Assembly: GCA_034769895.1 (NCBI GenBank)
Contig: CM068367.1
Location: forward strand, 689,512,548 to 689,576,547
From: Magicicada septendecula
Taxonomy: Eukaryota; Arthropoda; Insecta; Hemiptera; Cicadidae
Length of the DNA stretch: 64,000 nucleotides
Direction: 5' to 3'
The notes under the pieces were generated by a model. It saw only the letters and a program-made list of their open reading frames with translations, did no database searches and was not told where the DNA came from. This document shows positions 1 through 11,415 of the stretch, piece by piece (the first letter of the stretch is position 1; the number at the start of each line of letters is the position of its first letter). Both the position numbers and the translations under genes were made by a program.

Positions 1-1279
1 CATTTAGCAAATGATGAAAGAGTTTTTACAAAAAACATCGTTTACACAGAAGTTATGAATCATTAAATTCACTTTCAAACTATTTTAAGTTCAATGGACA
101 ACATTTATTTTTTTAACCGCCCGGTTTTTTGATTTAATGAAAAATATATGAAAAAATACGAGGCACGTATTTTTTATTTCATTTTTTATTTTGTATTAAT
201 TTTTTATTTAAATTTTATATAATTCGAAAAAGATAGGCAAAATAACTGTGTAGCCTTGGCGAAACCTGGTCAGTATGGCAATAAAAAAATCCCAAGGAAA
301 TGTCAAAAAACGCGTTATTGCTTTTTAAATATGGCTTAGCCAAGCTAAACCTCATTTTTCCTATCTTTCATATTTTTCAAATAACTCGAAAATTAATGCA
401 TAGAAACAAAAATTAAAAAATTATATAATATTTGTAGCAGATAATCTTCAAACTGTTTTCGAATTTTGTACCTTACCAAAAATGAAATGTAATCCACTGG
501 AATTGAAAACAATGTATCTTATACTTCTATGAATGTCAAGTCTCATTTTTATTAGCGTTTATTTGATTCAATAATAACATGAAAAAATTAAAACTGACAA
601 TGAATTATATCAAAAAATAAATAAGAATACAAGCTGTAATTGTGTTTTTTTTTTCAACTGTTACTAACATTAAATTTCATAGGTATTGCAGGGAATTAAG
701 GCAAACAACACACGCTAATGACGTATTTGTACACGCTCGCAGCTGACGTAATAGAACAAAATTCAAAAAAATTATATGCAATGATTATAGAGGTATACTC
801 TTTGACAAAAGAACCTCAATAACGTTCAAACTTAAAAATTTAATGACTTACGGTCGAATTTCGACCACTGGGCGACCACTAGTTTTCTTTAGAAGGGGTT
901 AATGCAACGTTGAGTCTTGTATGTAGAACTGAATTAGTCCTACGTTAGTAATTGAGTTAGTAATTTACGAATTGAGTGTTTGAAGTAAATACGAACGTAA
1001 AACACTGGCAAGACTGAGTGTCTCGAATATTTTAAAATTTGGGACTAACTGATTACAAACGTTTCGATCTAATCCAAAGATAAGTTATTCTTTTCTGTAA
1101 GGGTTGGTAGATACGTATTTATATAAGGGTTGGCAAATGACAATATTCGATAATGACAGTACTCGGAGACAATCCTTTGCATTAACTTCATGCTCTAAAA
1201 GTATTTACAAATGTAATTTAATAACACGCACAACCATGCCAGTAGGTAAATAATCAGGCAACTTCCCGTCGCAAGGCGT
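1..1279. other. AT-rich unassigned DNA
   Basis: I see no gene, tandem repeat or recognisable element here. The stretch is strongly AT-rich with homopolymer A/T runs, and its reading frames are short and lack domain motifs. Confidence 0.6.
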
Positions 1280-1287
1280 GGCAGACC

Positions 1288-1352
1288 GGTGTCGCGACAA
1301 AAGCGGCCAGCGACATAAGCGCCCAGCGACATAAGCGCCCAGCGACATAAGC
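1288..1352. repeat. Left terminal inverted repeat of the MULE with subterminal repeats
   Basis: The TIR core is at 1295-1322. It is followed by direct repeats of a 16-bp unit (AGCGACATAAGCGCCC) spaced head to tail, three copies of CGACATAAGC in all. Such subterminal repeats are typical transposase-binding arrays; this role is inferred. Confidence 0.8.
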
Positions 1353-1530
1353 TCACAACTGATAGTGGTTGAAAGGGGTGCGTGTGAATGGGTGAGGCTG
1401 CATATTTAGGAAAAACGAACATTTAGTATTTTAATAATGATTACTGATTTCCATCACACTTTATCCAGGCTTTGGACTGGCTAAATGAGAGAAACCAATG
1501 TATTATGATTTCTTTCACTTAGGCGTGTTT

Positions 1531-1755
1531 AAAATCAGCTTGAAGAAAGCTTCGTCATTTTGTACATCTTTTTTTTTGTAATTTTGTAATTTTTGGTTTT
1601 TTATAAGTTTTTAGCTTTTTTAAAATCAGCTTGAAGAAAGCTTCGTCATTTTGTACATCTTTTTTTGTAGTTTTGTAATTTTTGGTTTTTTATAAGTTTT
1701 TAGCTTTTTTAAAATCACCTTGAAGAAAGCTTCGTCATTTCGGTTTTTTATAAGT
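1531..1755. repeat. About 90-bp tandem repeat, 2.5 copies
   Basis: Three starts of the motif AAAATCA(G/C)CTTGAAGAAAGC occur at 1531, 1622 and 1711. Two complete units of about 91 and 89 bp are followed by a shortened third. The array lies inside the MULE, between the transposase stop codon and the left TIR, and contains the perfect inverted motif GAAAGCTTC. Confidence 0.85.
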
Positions 1756-3141
1756 TTACTCCAACTTTTGAAGGTAAGAGAGCGTGCGAAGACATTGCCT
1801 TATATTGGCAGTTTCTTCATACAGCTTGATTGTTTTTTCGATGCTCTTGTCCAGTTTCTTATATTTCAGTTTTCTTCGCTTTCCATCCAGGTTCAATTGC
1901 ATTCTCATGTAGATCACAGCTGAGTTTTCGGCCTCCGTTTTCAAAGTTTGGACCAAATCTTTAACTCTAGGACGTGGCTTTTGAAACGTGCTGTTCACTT
2001 TATTGTTCCATCCTTCAACTGCGTTTGTGGTCCGGTGACGTCTCTTGTAACAGTTCCATAGTTGTATGCTGATCTGCTCATTTTCCAACCATCTTTCGGT
2101 AAAATAGTCAAAAAATTCTATAAGTTTTGGATTTCCAGGGTTCTGGGAGTAAATCTCTAACCAGCCATCGACGACATCCTCAGGCTTGAGAAACGCGAGA
2201 GATGCACACATTTTTATCACAGTTCGAACTTCCTCATTTTCTTTGTAGTCCCGCGTAAGACCTAACTCTTGCACCTTCCTCCATAGACACTTTTTCAGGT
2301 GGAAATAACAACCTTGAATTTGTGTAGCTGGGAAAACCTCTTGCAATGCCATTATAGCCGCTGCTTCAAAATCTAAATTGACTTTTTTCGGTTTCCAGTT
2401 AGGTATAGCTTGAATAATTAGTCGAAAGAGCTTGACGTATGTTTCTTTCTTCTTGTCTGGTAACAATGCAAAAGCCACGGGGTATATATTTGTTTCTTCT
2501 TCTGAGCTTCCAAAATCTGCATGGATAGAGTAAATCTGCGAAAACTGTTTGCTGGAGCTTTTAAAAGTTCCGTCCATTAAAAAATCTTCACAATTGTTTA
2601 GCCCCTCTCTTCCTATATTTCCACTAAAAATCAATATTCTTTCACCGAGTGAGTTGTCATCCGCCAGTAGAAAGCTGCTACCATCATTCATCTTCAACAA
2701 ATCTTCGTCAAGAACTACGTCTTCACGATTCTCGGGCTCTGTTTGATTCCCTTGTGATTTACATCTCTGTCGTTGGAGAGTTCTTTTAGTCGTGGCCTGA
2801 GCTGGAATCTCTGTGACAAAATCGAAACCTTTGTTGTGAAGTTCACCCAACTCTTGATTGTAGATTCTCGAGATTTGCGTTTCCTCTTCACGGGCACGCT
2901 TTTTTGCTTTTTGAAGTGATTTTCTGACTTCCAGTCGTGCTTCGTCTGGAGCGCCACATTGATGTTCACTAGTACTCAAAACTTCGCCAGACTTACTCTT
3001 CATAAGTCCTCGGCATCTTGTAGACCTCTCTCTTGAACACCTCCAGAATATTGCCCCTTCCACATTCTGCCGCTTTAAGACATACGAGTAGCCTCCGTAC
3101 AGCGCGCACGGCTTACCCTTATTTGTCGTCGTAAGTTCCAT
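1756..3141 (-). CDS. FLYWCH zinc finger / MULE-domain transposase
   Basis: This is a putative cut-and-paste transposase of about 461 residues acting in the nucleus on the flanking inverted repeats. Residues 12-62 form a FLYWCH-like zinc finger (WRC at 33-35, C43, HQC at 60-62). A basic, coiled-coil-like segment follows at about 70-125. The MULE catalytic domain carries LMDGTF (D190), NLDFEA (D257) and NAVEGW (E376), fitting a DDE triad, plus the characteristic C-x2-H of GCYFHLKK (C278, H281). The frame is open upstream to 3264, but I choose the ATG at 3141 because homologous FLYWCH proteins start close to the finger and the upstream 41 residues lack domain character. There is no internal stop or frameshift. 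It is the only intact-looking transposon gene in the window. The start codon and any splicing are unproven. Confidence 0.85.
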   Translation of the reverse strand: MELTTTNKGKPCALYGGYSYVLKRQNVEGAIFWRCSRERSTRCRGLMKSKSGEVLSTSEHQCGAPDEARLEVRKSLQKAKKRAREEETQISRIYNQELGELHNKGFDFVTEIPAQATTKRTLQRQRCKSQGNQTEPENREDVVLDEDLLKMNDGSSFLLADDNSLGERILIFSGNIGREGLNNCEDFLMDGTFKSSSKQFSQIYSIHADFGSSEEETNIYPVAFALLPDKKKETYVKLFRLIIQAIPNWKPKKVNLDFEAAAIMALQEVFPATQIQGCYFHLKKCLWRKVQELGLTRDYKENEEVRTVIKMCASLAFLKPEDVVDGWLEIYSQNPGNPKLIEFFDYFTERWLENEQISIQLWNCYKRRHRTTNAVEGWNNKVNSTFQKPRPRVKDLVQTLKTEAENSAVIYMRMQLNLDGKRRKLKYKKLDKSIEKTIKLYEETANIRQCLRTLSYLQKLE

Positions 3142-3327
3142 TTCACCAGCCAGCAAAATTATGTAGCACACACCGCACCAGCACACACGTCTTAATAAAC
3201 GAAAAACTAAAGCAACAGTGGCAAGTGTCGGCGAGGTAGGGGGTTGGAGCTTCGGGATTCCCACTTCATTGTTTTTCAGCGAGGGTGTTGACCGCAGGTA
3301 GCTAGAGGCAGGGAGGGGTAGTTTGGG

Positions 3328-3388
3328 CGCTTATGTCGCAAATTTCAGCATGTGCGCTTATGTCGCTGGGCGCTTTTGTCGTGAATTC
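3328..3388. repeat. Right terminal inverted repeat of the MULE
   Basis: GCGCTTATGTCG occurs at 3328-3339 and the TIR core at 3354-3381 is the reverse complement of 1295-1322 with one mismatch. The 8-bp TSD copy GGCAGACC follows at 3389-3396. Confidence 0.8.
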
Positions 3389-3396
3389 GGCAGACC

Positions 3397-3785
3397 ATCA
3401 GACAATATCATTGCTATACGTGTCAACGTAACTATTCAGGTTCGAATGTGGAGGATAACACACATTTAGAGACAGCGTTACTCCATGAAGAGAGGCAGAG
3501 GATAAGCTAAGATGGGTAACTGCAGTTATGACTCATGGAATACACTTACTGAAGGAATCTCTAATCTAGTAGTTGAATATAACAATGATGAAACATAATT
3601 TCTAAAACTGCTGTAAAATTAGAAAGGGTTATTTTATTACCAATAAATAGTAGTTTAAAAGATATTCGAAAGGTGGCCTTATTAAGAATTTACTATAGCA
3701 TATAAATAAATGTATTTATTTATAATAATAATTATTATTAAAATAATGATCATAATTTTAATATAATACCGTAGTGATTAATTAT
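3397..3785. other. Unassigned DNA
   Basis: I see no gene or repeat family in this stretch; 3715-3775 is a very AT-rich run. Confidence 0.5.
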
Positions 3786-4456
3786 GCTACATGGTAATGT
3801 CCAACTCAGAGACCAGAAGGGCCCTAGAGATTTCAATCTGAATGGGAAGTGTTTCAAATGCGTGTCCTGCTTTAGTTATCTAGGTGCCTTGGTATGAAAT
3901 GATAATAACATTAGGTTTAGTATAAGAGAAAGGATGCAAGTAGGAAATAGAGCCTACTTTGCAAATATTAATATCTTTACAAGAGGTATAAGACTTGAAG
4001 TATATTATTCTCTGGTGCAACCAGTAGTTACATATGGATCTCAGGTGTGGACTTTAACAGAGAATGACAAAACTGCTTTAAAATCGTGTGAGCGCAAAAT
4101 ATTGCGTAAACTTTATGGCCCAGTAAGAGAACAAGACAGTTGGAGAATACACAACAACAATGAACTACAGGCTCTCATGCATGGAAAAGACACAGTGAAA
4201 TTCATCAAATCACAGATGTTTCGTTAGGTGGGTCATGTGGATAGAATGTCTGAGGAAAGAATGCATAAAAGAATGCTGAAGGGAAGATTATATTTATACT
4301 ACTAGACGTAGAGGCAGACCAAGGATGAGATGGTTTATGGCGTAACAGAAGATCTTGCTCGCAGCATGGGAATCAGAGGGTGGAGAGCAGGGAAGCATGG
4401 AGGAATATTGTTAAGGAGGCTAAAGCCCACCAAAGGCTGTAACGCCAGATAAGAAG
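3786..4456 (+). pseudogene. LINE reverse transcriptase 3' fragment (decayed)
   Basis: The translated plus strand matches the C-terminal third of non-LTR retrotransposon polyproteins. In order it shows a SYLGALV thumb-like motif near 3875, GNRAYF at 3945, YGSQVWTLTEND at about 4033-4070, ERKILRKLYGPV at about 4095-4127, then GHVDRM after a stop near 4226, and RGRPRMRW near 4310. A shifted frame gives VRGWRAG near 4370. Stops (about 3895, 4226, 4343) and frameshifts show it is dead. The longest open piece is 3934-4227. The end at about 4450 is AAGAAGAAGAAAA, a 3' tail of the kind seen on other LINEs in this window. RTE-like or a related clade is likely. The 5' part (endonuclease, catalytic RT core) is absent, as usual for 5'-truncated LINE copies. 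Confidence 0.85.
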
Positions 4457-7400
4457 AAGAAAATTAGCATTATTACTTTTGAAAGAATTTGTATCTAAGG
4501 TAAAATAAATTATTAAAGATACTGAAATATGTCCATGCTTCAGGGTCTTTAGCTGTTGCAACGAGTGGAATAATCACTGGAAAAGAGAATCTGTGTACAA
4601 TTGATTTTAAACACCTTATGTTACAACTTTAAGACATTTGAACGGTAAAATGATTGAACGATTTGTGTAGGATCACGAAAATACTTAGACAGTTTTAAGG
4701 TATAACAGAGGTACAAAACAGACACTGTTTAGACGGTATTCAGAAGAAATGGAGTCTGTCACTAAGTTGAGGCACAAGAGTAGTTTGATTGAACGAAAGT
4801 GTTTGAAGTCGTATCGTATTCATCTCAGTCACATTTAACCGGAGGATGTAACGTAAAAACAGAGAATAGGCCTATAGACAATGCATATGTCTTGGGTAAA
4901 TAGTATAGAATGAAAATATTTAAACTAAGATAAATAGATAAGACTCTATCTTAAGATGTTTTGAAGTCTAATTTTTATTGTCGAAATAGTATATTATTAC
5001 ATTTCAGAAATTTGACCTCACAGATATCTAACTTATTTACTGTAACGAAATTTGCAAATAATATATAGATCAAATACTGATAAAAACGACGGACGCGGTG
5101 TCTGTTTACAGAAGCACTTCTTCGTTAAGTGTAGTTAATCTTATTGCAAAATATCAAGATTTCGTGTGCAAAACATCAGTGCTTTTTACATTATTCTGTC
5201 GTCAGCGAAGTAGTTGCGGATCTCATCCCGCCTTATTTTCTTCGCTCATCGTAACGATTATAATGAAGTACAATACACAATAACCACGAAACGAATTACT
5301 GTGGAGAGATTCCGAATCAGCAGCACGGTAGTTCTTAATTTCTGTTATTCGCTCGCAGGTAAGAAGCTCTTATTAATCTGACTTTAATTAATGTTTCTTA
5401 TTTATAACAGGCAATGGTGGAGCGGACTGATAAAGGCCGGATGTGACATACAAGAGAAGCCAATTACTACACTATTCCTACAGCACTAATTAATTCCGAA
5501 CAGAAACATCGAAAGTTCATCTCAGCGTCCATTAGTTTTGCATAACAATTACGCATTGTGTGCTAGTTTCACCTGTCGGCGTCATAGAGAGGAAATGTAC
5601 GCGGATGCATCCTTCGCATCCTCTCTCCTTTCGCCACCTTATCGGTGGCGCAAAATTTATTTGAATTTCTTCAGTAGCCGTAATTAAGGAAAGCGACTTC
5701 CTCGAGCATCCTTCTGCGGAAAGATGTAAATAAATGAAGGTAACTTAAATAACACTGTTTTACAATCTAGTGAAGCTATCTGAGGTTGAATGAAATGTAA
5801 TGTGTGACTTGAGTTCAATGTTAATTACAATCATACAACATAGAGTTTCCTTAATTCACGGAAAGGGTAAGCAATTTTTAAGACTCTGCGCCTCTTTTCA
5901 CCGAAAGCAGAAGCGGGCGTGTATGTATTTACACAACTGAAGAGACTGACAGTAACGTTCAAGAGTATGTGGGGACAAAAATGAATGTTTCTTAAATTAA
6001 AGTGTCGTATTATTTTCTTAAATTAAAGTGTCGTATTATTATACTTCTGTGAAATGTTTAAAGTAAACGTATGACGACTTCCAGGATACAAATAACGTAT
6101 GACCTTCCTGATCCTTTCGGTCTTGAGCTGTACAGAACACGTCCGCAACTAGGACTCTCCACAGCCACAAAGTCCGATAAAGAAGGATTATTCGTGCGAT
6201 CTGTTTACTTCAATTACTGGCAAAAAAATTTCATTTATAATATATACTTCCATGTACACACACAACACACACAAACACACATGCGCGCACACAATATGTA
6301 CAAGCGGAAGTGAGCGAGCGTTAAAAGTCAGATCTCTTTCTGTTCCAAAGAGTAAAGACCGAATGTGGTAACAGTTATCGCTTCGATAAAAAGTGACATA
6401 AACAAATATAATAAACATTAACTTGTGAAAGGTAAAACATTCATTAACTTTCTGCTTGGTGACAGAATTTCTTGGGAATTTGTTATTTAATTCAGTCACA
6501 GATTAACATTTTTTTGATCTTGAATATTTTCCAATAACATCAATTTTTATTTGTGAAACATCATAACACACAGAAATATCTGTATGGAAATTACATATTG
6601 CAAATATCCTGTGATAGGAACCTATTCACAGACACAGATGAAGTAAAATACATCTTTACTTTATTTATAGTTCTGCTAACAGCTACTAGATGTTTGGGTT
6701 TATTAAAGCCAGCAAACAGTTATGGACAGACCCATATATATTTTCGTGTTTATAAGCAAGCGCAGATAGGTAAACTGACAAACACCTTTGTATAAATAGT
6801 CGCATTCTGTAAATCTCAAATAGATAATTCCATTATAAACCAAGATACTAAAATTTTCCACACTTGTGTTCACAGGTATATGAACTTTTAGTCAAAAGAT
6901 AGTCAGCAGTGTTGACGTCAATCAGGGAGAACACGACAATTGCAGTTAGTTTATAACCGGCTGTAAATGATTGCAGAGGACAAGCCGATTGGAAGAAGCG
7001 CTCATAAAAGCCACGCTAAGTACACGTACAGAGCAAGGAGAGGGGGTTGTCAGGTCTCCTACAGCAAACTGGGCATGAAAGAAAAAGACTCTCTTCATAG
7101 AAGAGATGAATGAAGAACGCTGCCAACCGGTGTGCGCAGCTACTACTGCATAGGAAGAGGATAAACATATAATTATGTCTGTATAACAAGAAAGCTTTTA
7201 ATTAACTTCGATAACTTCTAAGAGACAGCAAGTAAAATTAATAAAATATGTGTGTGTGTGTGTGTGATGCAAAATCCGCATACGGACAGGAGTAAACGTA
7301 AATGCATTTTCCATTACAACTCGGTTTACTTGTCCGTGTACGTAATTAACCCGTTAGTAAATAGTAATTAAGTTCACAGAAACAACTAGCCCTTGAGGCG

Positions 7401-7490
7401 TGAGCAATGCGTGCTTACGAAACGCGCGTTGCAAGTAGGTGATAACCTTGCGTATAAGCCAAAAGCATTAACATATTTTCTCTCTCCTCC
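4457..7490. other. Unassigned DNA with small hairpins
   Basis: No gene is recognisable. Minor structures include a 7-bp hairpin CGCCACC/GGTGGCG at about 5633-5651, a short direct repeat of TTTCTTAAATTAAAGTGTCG near 5990-6035, a (CA)-rich stretch near 6255-6285 and a (TG)n run at 7250-7266. Reading frames of 60-100 codons lack any domain signature. Confidence 0.5.
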
Positions 7491-7491
7491 T

Positions 7492-7493
<2 letters not shown>

Positions 7494-7530
<37 letters not shown>
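7494..7530. repeat. (TC)n microsatellite
   Basis: Uninterrupted TC dinucleotide run of about 18 units. The serine/leucine repeat ORF across it is an artefact of the microsatellite. Confidence 0.95.
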
Positions 7531-7654
7531 ATTCAGTTCCACTCCGTATATGATCATCATCTTTTGCGGGTTGACTTCGTTATACAAACAAAATCATTAA
7601 TGTACTGCTGAAGAAATGCCTCCCCTGTCAGCTTCAAGTGATTTCTTTTTTCAC

Positions 7655-7745
7655 AAACAGAATTAACACTGTTGCACACCACTATAGAAAAATTATTCCG
7701 ATTAACGCTTTCAAGCTTCATAGCTCATCATCAGATCGAAAATAT
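7655..7745 (-). ncRNA. Hammerhead ribozyme motif (family 1, solo copy)
   Basis: Read on the minus strand, 7741 to 7696 contains, in order: stem I strand UUUCGAU, core CUGAUGA (7734-7728), a single U, stem II GAGCU/AGCUU with loop AUGA, core GAA (7712-7710), a six-base palindromic stem III AGCGUU, the cleavage-site base A (7703), and the second stem I strand AUCGGAA. Stem I can form seven pairs, one of them a G-U wobble. This is a complete type I hammerhead layout with very short stem III, as in Penelope-like-element and retrozyme hammerheads, where dimeric folding is proposed. Flanking sequence (GCACACCACTATA) is shared with the palindrome at 40013-40574, so this is a dispersed family. Activity is not shown. 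Confidence 0.75.
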
Positions 7746-8696
7746 GATTAATAATTAAACATTCTGATTTCTTTTTTGTCCAGTTCACTGAATTAACTAC
7801 AGTCTACGGTGGTCTTATGCTCTCCAATCTATCAACGTTCGTGATCGTTTTAGCTTCTTCCTTAACCAAATGACCTATCTTCATTTTATTTCCCGAATTC
7901 TGCATTTTAATTAAATTTGTTTCTCGATTTTCTCTGTTACTTCATTTAGTCATATCCGTATGTACATATGCAGCCAGTTTTCTTTACTATTTTTGTGCTA
8001 ACTGTCTGTGACTCTGATTTGTAAGAAATTGCAGAAGAATCACATTTTCAATTGCGTTGATAGTTGCTGTGTTTTCGTTATTTGTTACCATTTTATCTAA
8101 ATATAGTATTTCGTTGCTTATTCTTAACTACTTTACAATTAAGTGTTTTTAGCATCGTGGCTGCAAATAAATAAGTACAGAACACCTGGATGGATGTCCA
8201 CACGGCGGCTAGGTGGCCGAAGACGTCCACACCCGCAAGGATAAACAGAGAGAGACGATTATATTGCACTATTATAATTAATTATTTTAAATTCAAGCAC
8301 TCAAACGCGTACTTCAGGTGCGTTTAGCTTGAAGCCATGAGAATGCAGATTGATAAAGTAGCTGTTTTACTAGTTCTTTTCTAAAAATGAATGCTTTTCT
8401 CTTATATTAAATTTAGTTTGCTTCTGTTTGCCGTGTGGTTACAGAAATTATATCGTAGGCCCATTTGTGTTGTTCTGGTAAGATTCTTTCTATACTAAGT
8501 CATGATAACATAGTTTGAACATTTCAAAAATAATTCACAGCTGCCACATGATGTTCATTAATTTTCACCTTCTTATTCGATGAGTACTTGTTGATTTTAT
8601 TTTACAGATTAACCTTTATGTTTTCCTTGCTGAGTCTGTTAATTTTTCGCGATTCGACGACACACACTCTCTCTTTCTCTCTCCCCCGCCCCCTCG

Positions 8697-8735
<39 letters not shown>

Positions 8736-9730
8736 GCAACAACAGATTTGGCACATCCAATGCCTGTGTTTCACGTTACACAATCACAGAAAGTAAAACC
8801 GACAATATCGTTGTTAAACTCGACTACACTAGTACACATTAAGATGAATGTAGCGTTTAACTCATTCTCCTATTCAAGAATGTTTTCTACTTTTTAAACA
8901 ATGATTTTTCTCTGCAAACCAAAGTCATCTCACCTACGTAAGAGAAGGTTCCGTTAATATCGTTTTCATGAATCATTCCGTTCCAAGTACAATCGGACAG
9001 GAAAATGTATATGGCAAAGGAAACAGGAAGTCAAAAGACGAAGAAAGATTGCAGACAGACATAATAGGAGGAAAATTTTGTAAGAAAACCAACTAGGAGG
9101 GACAGACACGCTTGACGGAACAGAGGTGCGGCTCACAATCCCGCCTTCTCTGTGATCTCCGGTCTGTTATTTGGTAGTAATATTAATGTTTGATATTTAT
9201 GTATACAATAACACAGGCGTCAGATTGCATTAACAAACTTGGTAAGGCGTAACAAATACTAACGTTATAACGTTATAGTCTGGAAGATTTTCAACCCACA
9301 GAAACAAGTACGTTTCTGAGTTCGACAAATTAAATTCGTTTTTCTTCTATTTGTTTATTTATTTTGTTAAATAACCAATTTTACCTTTACAATTTATCTT
9401 ACATTCACTCCCTGGATCTTAAACAAATTATACAGGAAGGGAACTGTCATGAAGTTACTTCAGTCTACAACCAAATGCTATAAGTAATATTTTTAATAAC
9501 CGTGTTAATTGCAACGGGCCCACCGTTTAAAACAATACCTTCAGCATTGTTTTGCAGAAAACGTTGGAATATGGCTAAACACCCCGGGAAGGATTTTAAC
9601 AACAAACCACTTCTTTGTTGCCGATAACGTTACTATAAAACTAACACATATAAGTTAATCAAATGTCTACGAATTCGTTTTTGTAAATAGTGAATGTTTT
9701 AATATATTGTGACCGCAAATGTGCTGTGTA
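7746..9730. other. Unassigned DNA with (AC)n microsatellite
   Basis: No gene recognised. A (GC)(AC)n run occupies about 8695-8734, preceded by a (TC)-rich stretch. Confidence 0.5.
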
Positions 9731-9772
9731 TGACCTGACGATGGTCTGTGACCGAAATCGATCGTTTTTAAT
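9731..9772 (+). ncRNA. Hammerhead ribozyme-like motif (family 2)
   Basis: Plus strand order: CTGACGA core (9735-9741), one T, stem II GGTC/GACC with loop TGT (9743-9753), GAA (9754-9756), palindromic stem III ATCGAT (9757-9762), C at the cleavage position (9763). Stem I is weak: GAC pairs with GTT (one wobble) and then pairing breaks. The architecture matches family 1 but the sequence outside the core differs. It may be a decayed Penelope-type or retrozyme remnant. Weak stem I lowers confidence. Confidence 0.5.
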
Positions 9773-10829
9773 AATGTGAGTAATACAAAATTTTATTGCA
9801 AATCGTATGTATGGTACCTTTAGGCTATGAACAATAAATACAATACAATAGAAAATTCAGATTATAGGTACCATTAATAAACAATAAGTGTGTGTATATT
9901 ATAAATACATCACATTATCATTAAATACCTTCACTGTCATAGAAATGTGAATAAAAATATTACTTAGGCCTAATTGACTTAGAAGTATATAAAAAATGGC
10001 TTAAAATATACATCAGTCCATAAGACGCTAGACAGTAACGTATTTTTTGATAATTTATAGTGATAAAAGCTTTTGTGTGGTTCTCTTATTGACCATACGC
10101 AAATTTAAAATATTTTTGTTGATTTTTCGAAAAAAAAATTATCGTCATCAGAACCTGTACACGGTCAATACAGAAATAATTAATCCTTATCTCTTCATCA
10201 GCAGTTCCATATTATTTATAGAGTAGTGTAAGTTTGTATACAATAGTCTTTACTGAGTATTAGTTGTTCATCGTATTATAAAAATAGTGTTGTTACATTT
10301 TTAGGTTGAATACAACACGTGTTCTAATAAGATTTTACGGTTGGTAATCTCAGTGGCTAGTCTGAGACATACCAATATAATTAGTCAAAAAGAATGTAAT
10401 ACGTTTTTGTTTACTTATCATATTACTTTGATTTCATACTAATAGTGTAAACGCTGTTACCAGGCGAACAAGATAAAATAATATTTGTGTAATTAACTTA
10501 GGACTAGACTATTTAATGCTACAGAAAAATAAGAGATGTCTGTGAATCAAACACGTGTCTGTTCCCACACTGTGCAATTACAGTTCGCCGATTACATAAT
10601 AATCGAATGTCAAAATATAAAATAATTTTTTTAGTACTTCAAATTAGTAATCAAAACTATTTCTTTTAATATTTCACAGAAAAGACTGTCAACGAATAAC
10701 CATCAATATTACACTCCATACAACAGAAATGCATGTACAAATGAAAGCAGTAGACAATACAATATCCAGCTCAGACAGTTCTTGTATGTTATCTTATTAC
10801 AGTACCGCATACAATTGCATACATACACA
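9773..10829. other. AT-rich unassigned DNA
   Basis: No gene or repeat family recognised; the stretch is dominated by A/T-rich sequence with short (ATT)-like runs. Confidence 0.5.
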
Positions 10830-11415
10830 TACCGGAAGTTCTGGTACTCGTTGCTGTAAGTTATACGTCCGTTTATTTCGCTTCTAGATATCCGATCATC
10901 CTCAGATAAACGAAGTCACGATCCTTGATATTAGTGGTTCTGCACTTGTAGTGCACCTCCGACCACATTACAAACAGCAGCGCCATAAAAGTACGGGTAG
11001 GATATTCCAGGACGTACCTGTCTTTACGTTCTCCGGTTGCGAAACGTTTCTGATATCGGAGACATGGGGAATGACCTCTACAATTTCCTACGCCAAAAGT
11101 CTGCTGTCACAGCTCCACCATCGCTACACATGTGTGATAAATATTTATTTTGTGTTGTTACGTCCGTGGTGATCTTCTAGGCGAATTCAACACACACAAA
11201 GTATCGATCACCGTCTTTATTAAACATCTGAAGGGATCCGTTGCAAAGCAGATACTGTCTTTGCTTCTGTGGTGCAAGTAATGTGATACGAAGGGCCAAT
11301 GCGCCAAACCCAATGGGGATCACATCTTCGTTTACCTGACGAAGATCGGATGTCTAGAAACAAAATAAACGGACTTAGAAAAATTATAAACGGCTTCCAC
11401 AACTTCCAGTGCTGT
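10830..11415. repeat. Inverted pair of degenerate hammerhead-like elements
   Basis: Minus-strand 10912-10870 and plus-strand 11329-11371 are related sequences in opposite orientation. Both run CGTTTA(T/C), CTGA(G/C)GA, then GATCGGAT(A/G)TCTAGAA, then a short (G/C)-(G/A)AAA segment and ATAAACGGAC. The first and last motifs are complementary (7 and 6 pairs), enclosing the CTGANGA core, but a stem III is missing, so neither copy is a canonical hammerhead. Upstream similarity (GGATC.TG.CTTCG) and downstream similarity extend the arms to roughly 10830-10925 and 11310-11415. The 380-bp spacer shows nothing recognisable. Confidence 0.5.

Larger units (their letters stand above)
1288..3388 (-). mobile_element. 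MULE (FLYWCH-type, Phantom-like) DNA transposon, apparently complete
   Basis: The element is about 2.1 kb and is oriented with its transposase on the minus strand. The 8 bases GGCAGACC occur directly outside both ends (1280-1287 and 3389-3396), as expected for a target-site duplication. The ends are inverted repeats sharing the core CGACAAAAGCG(C/G)CCAGCGAC followed by ATAAGCGC. Between them lies a long open transposase frame. An open frame, matching TIRs and an exact TSD together suggest a young and possibly autonomous insertion. Mutator-like elements usually make 8-11 bp duplications; assignment to the Phantom group rests on the FLYWCH plus MULE domain combination and is an inference. The outermost 6-7 bases of the two ends are imperfectly matched, so the exact termini could be a few bases inward. 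Confidence 0.85.
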
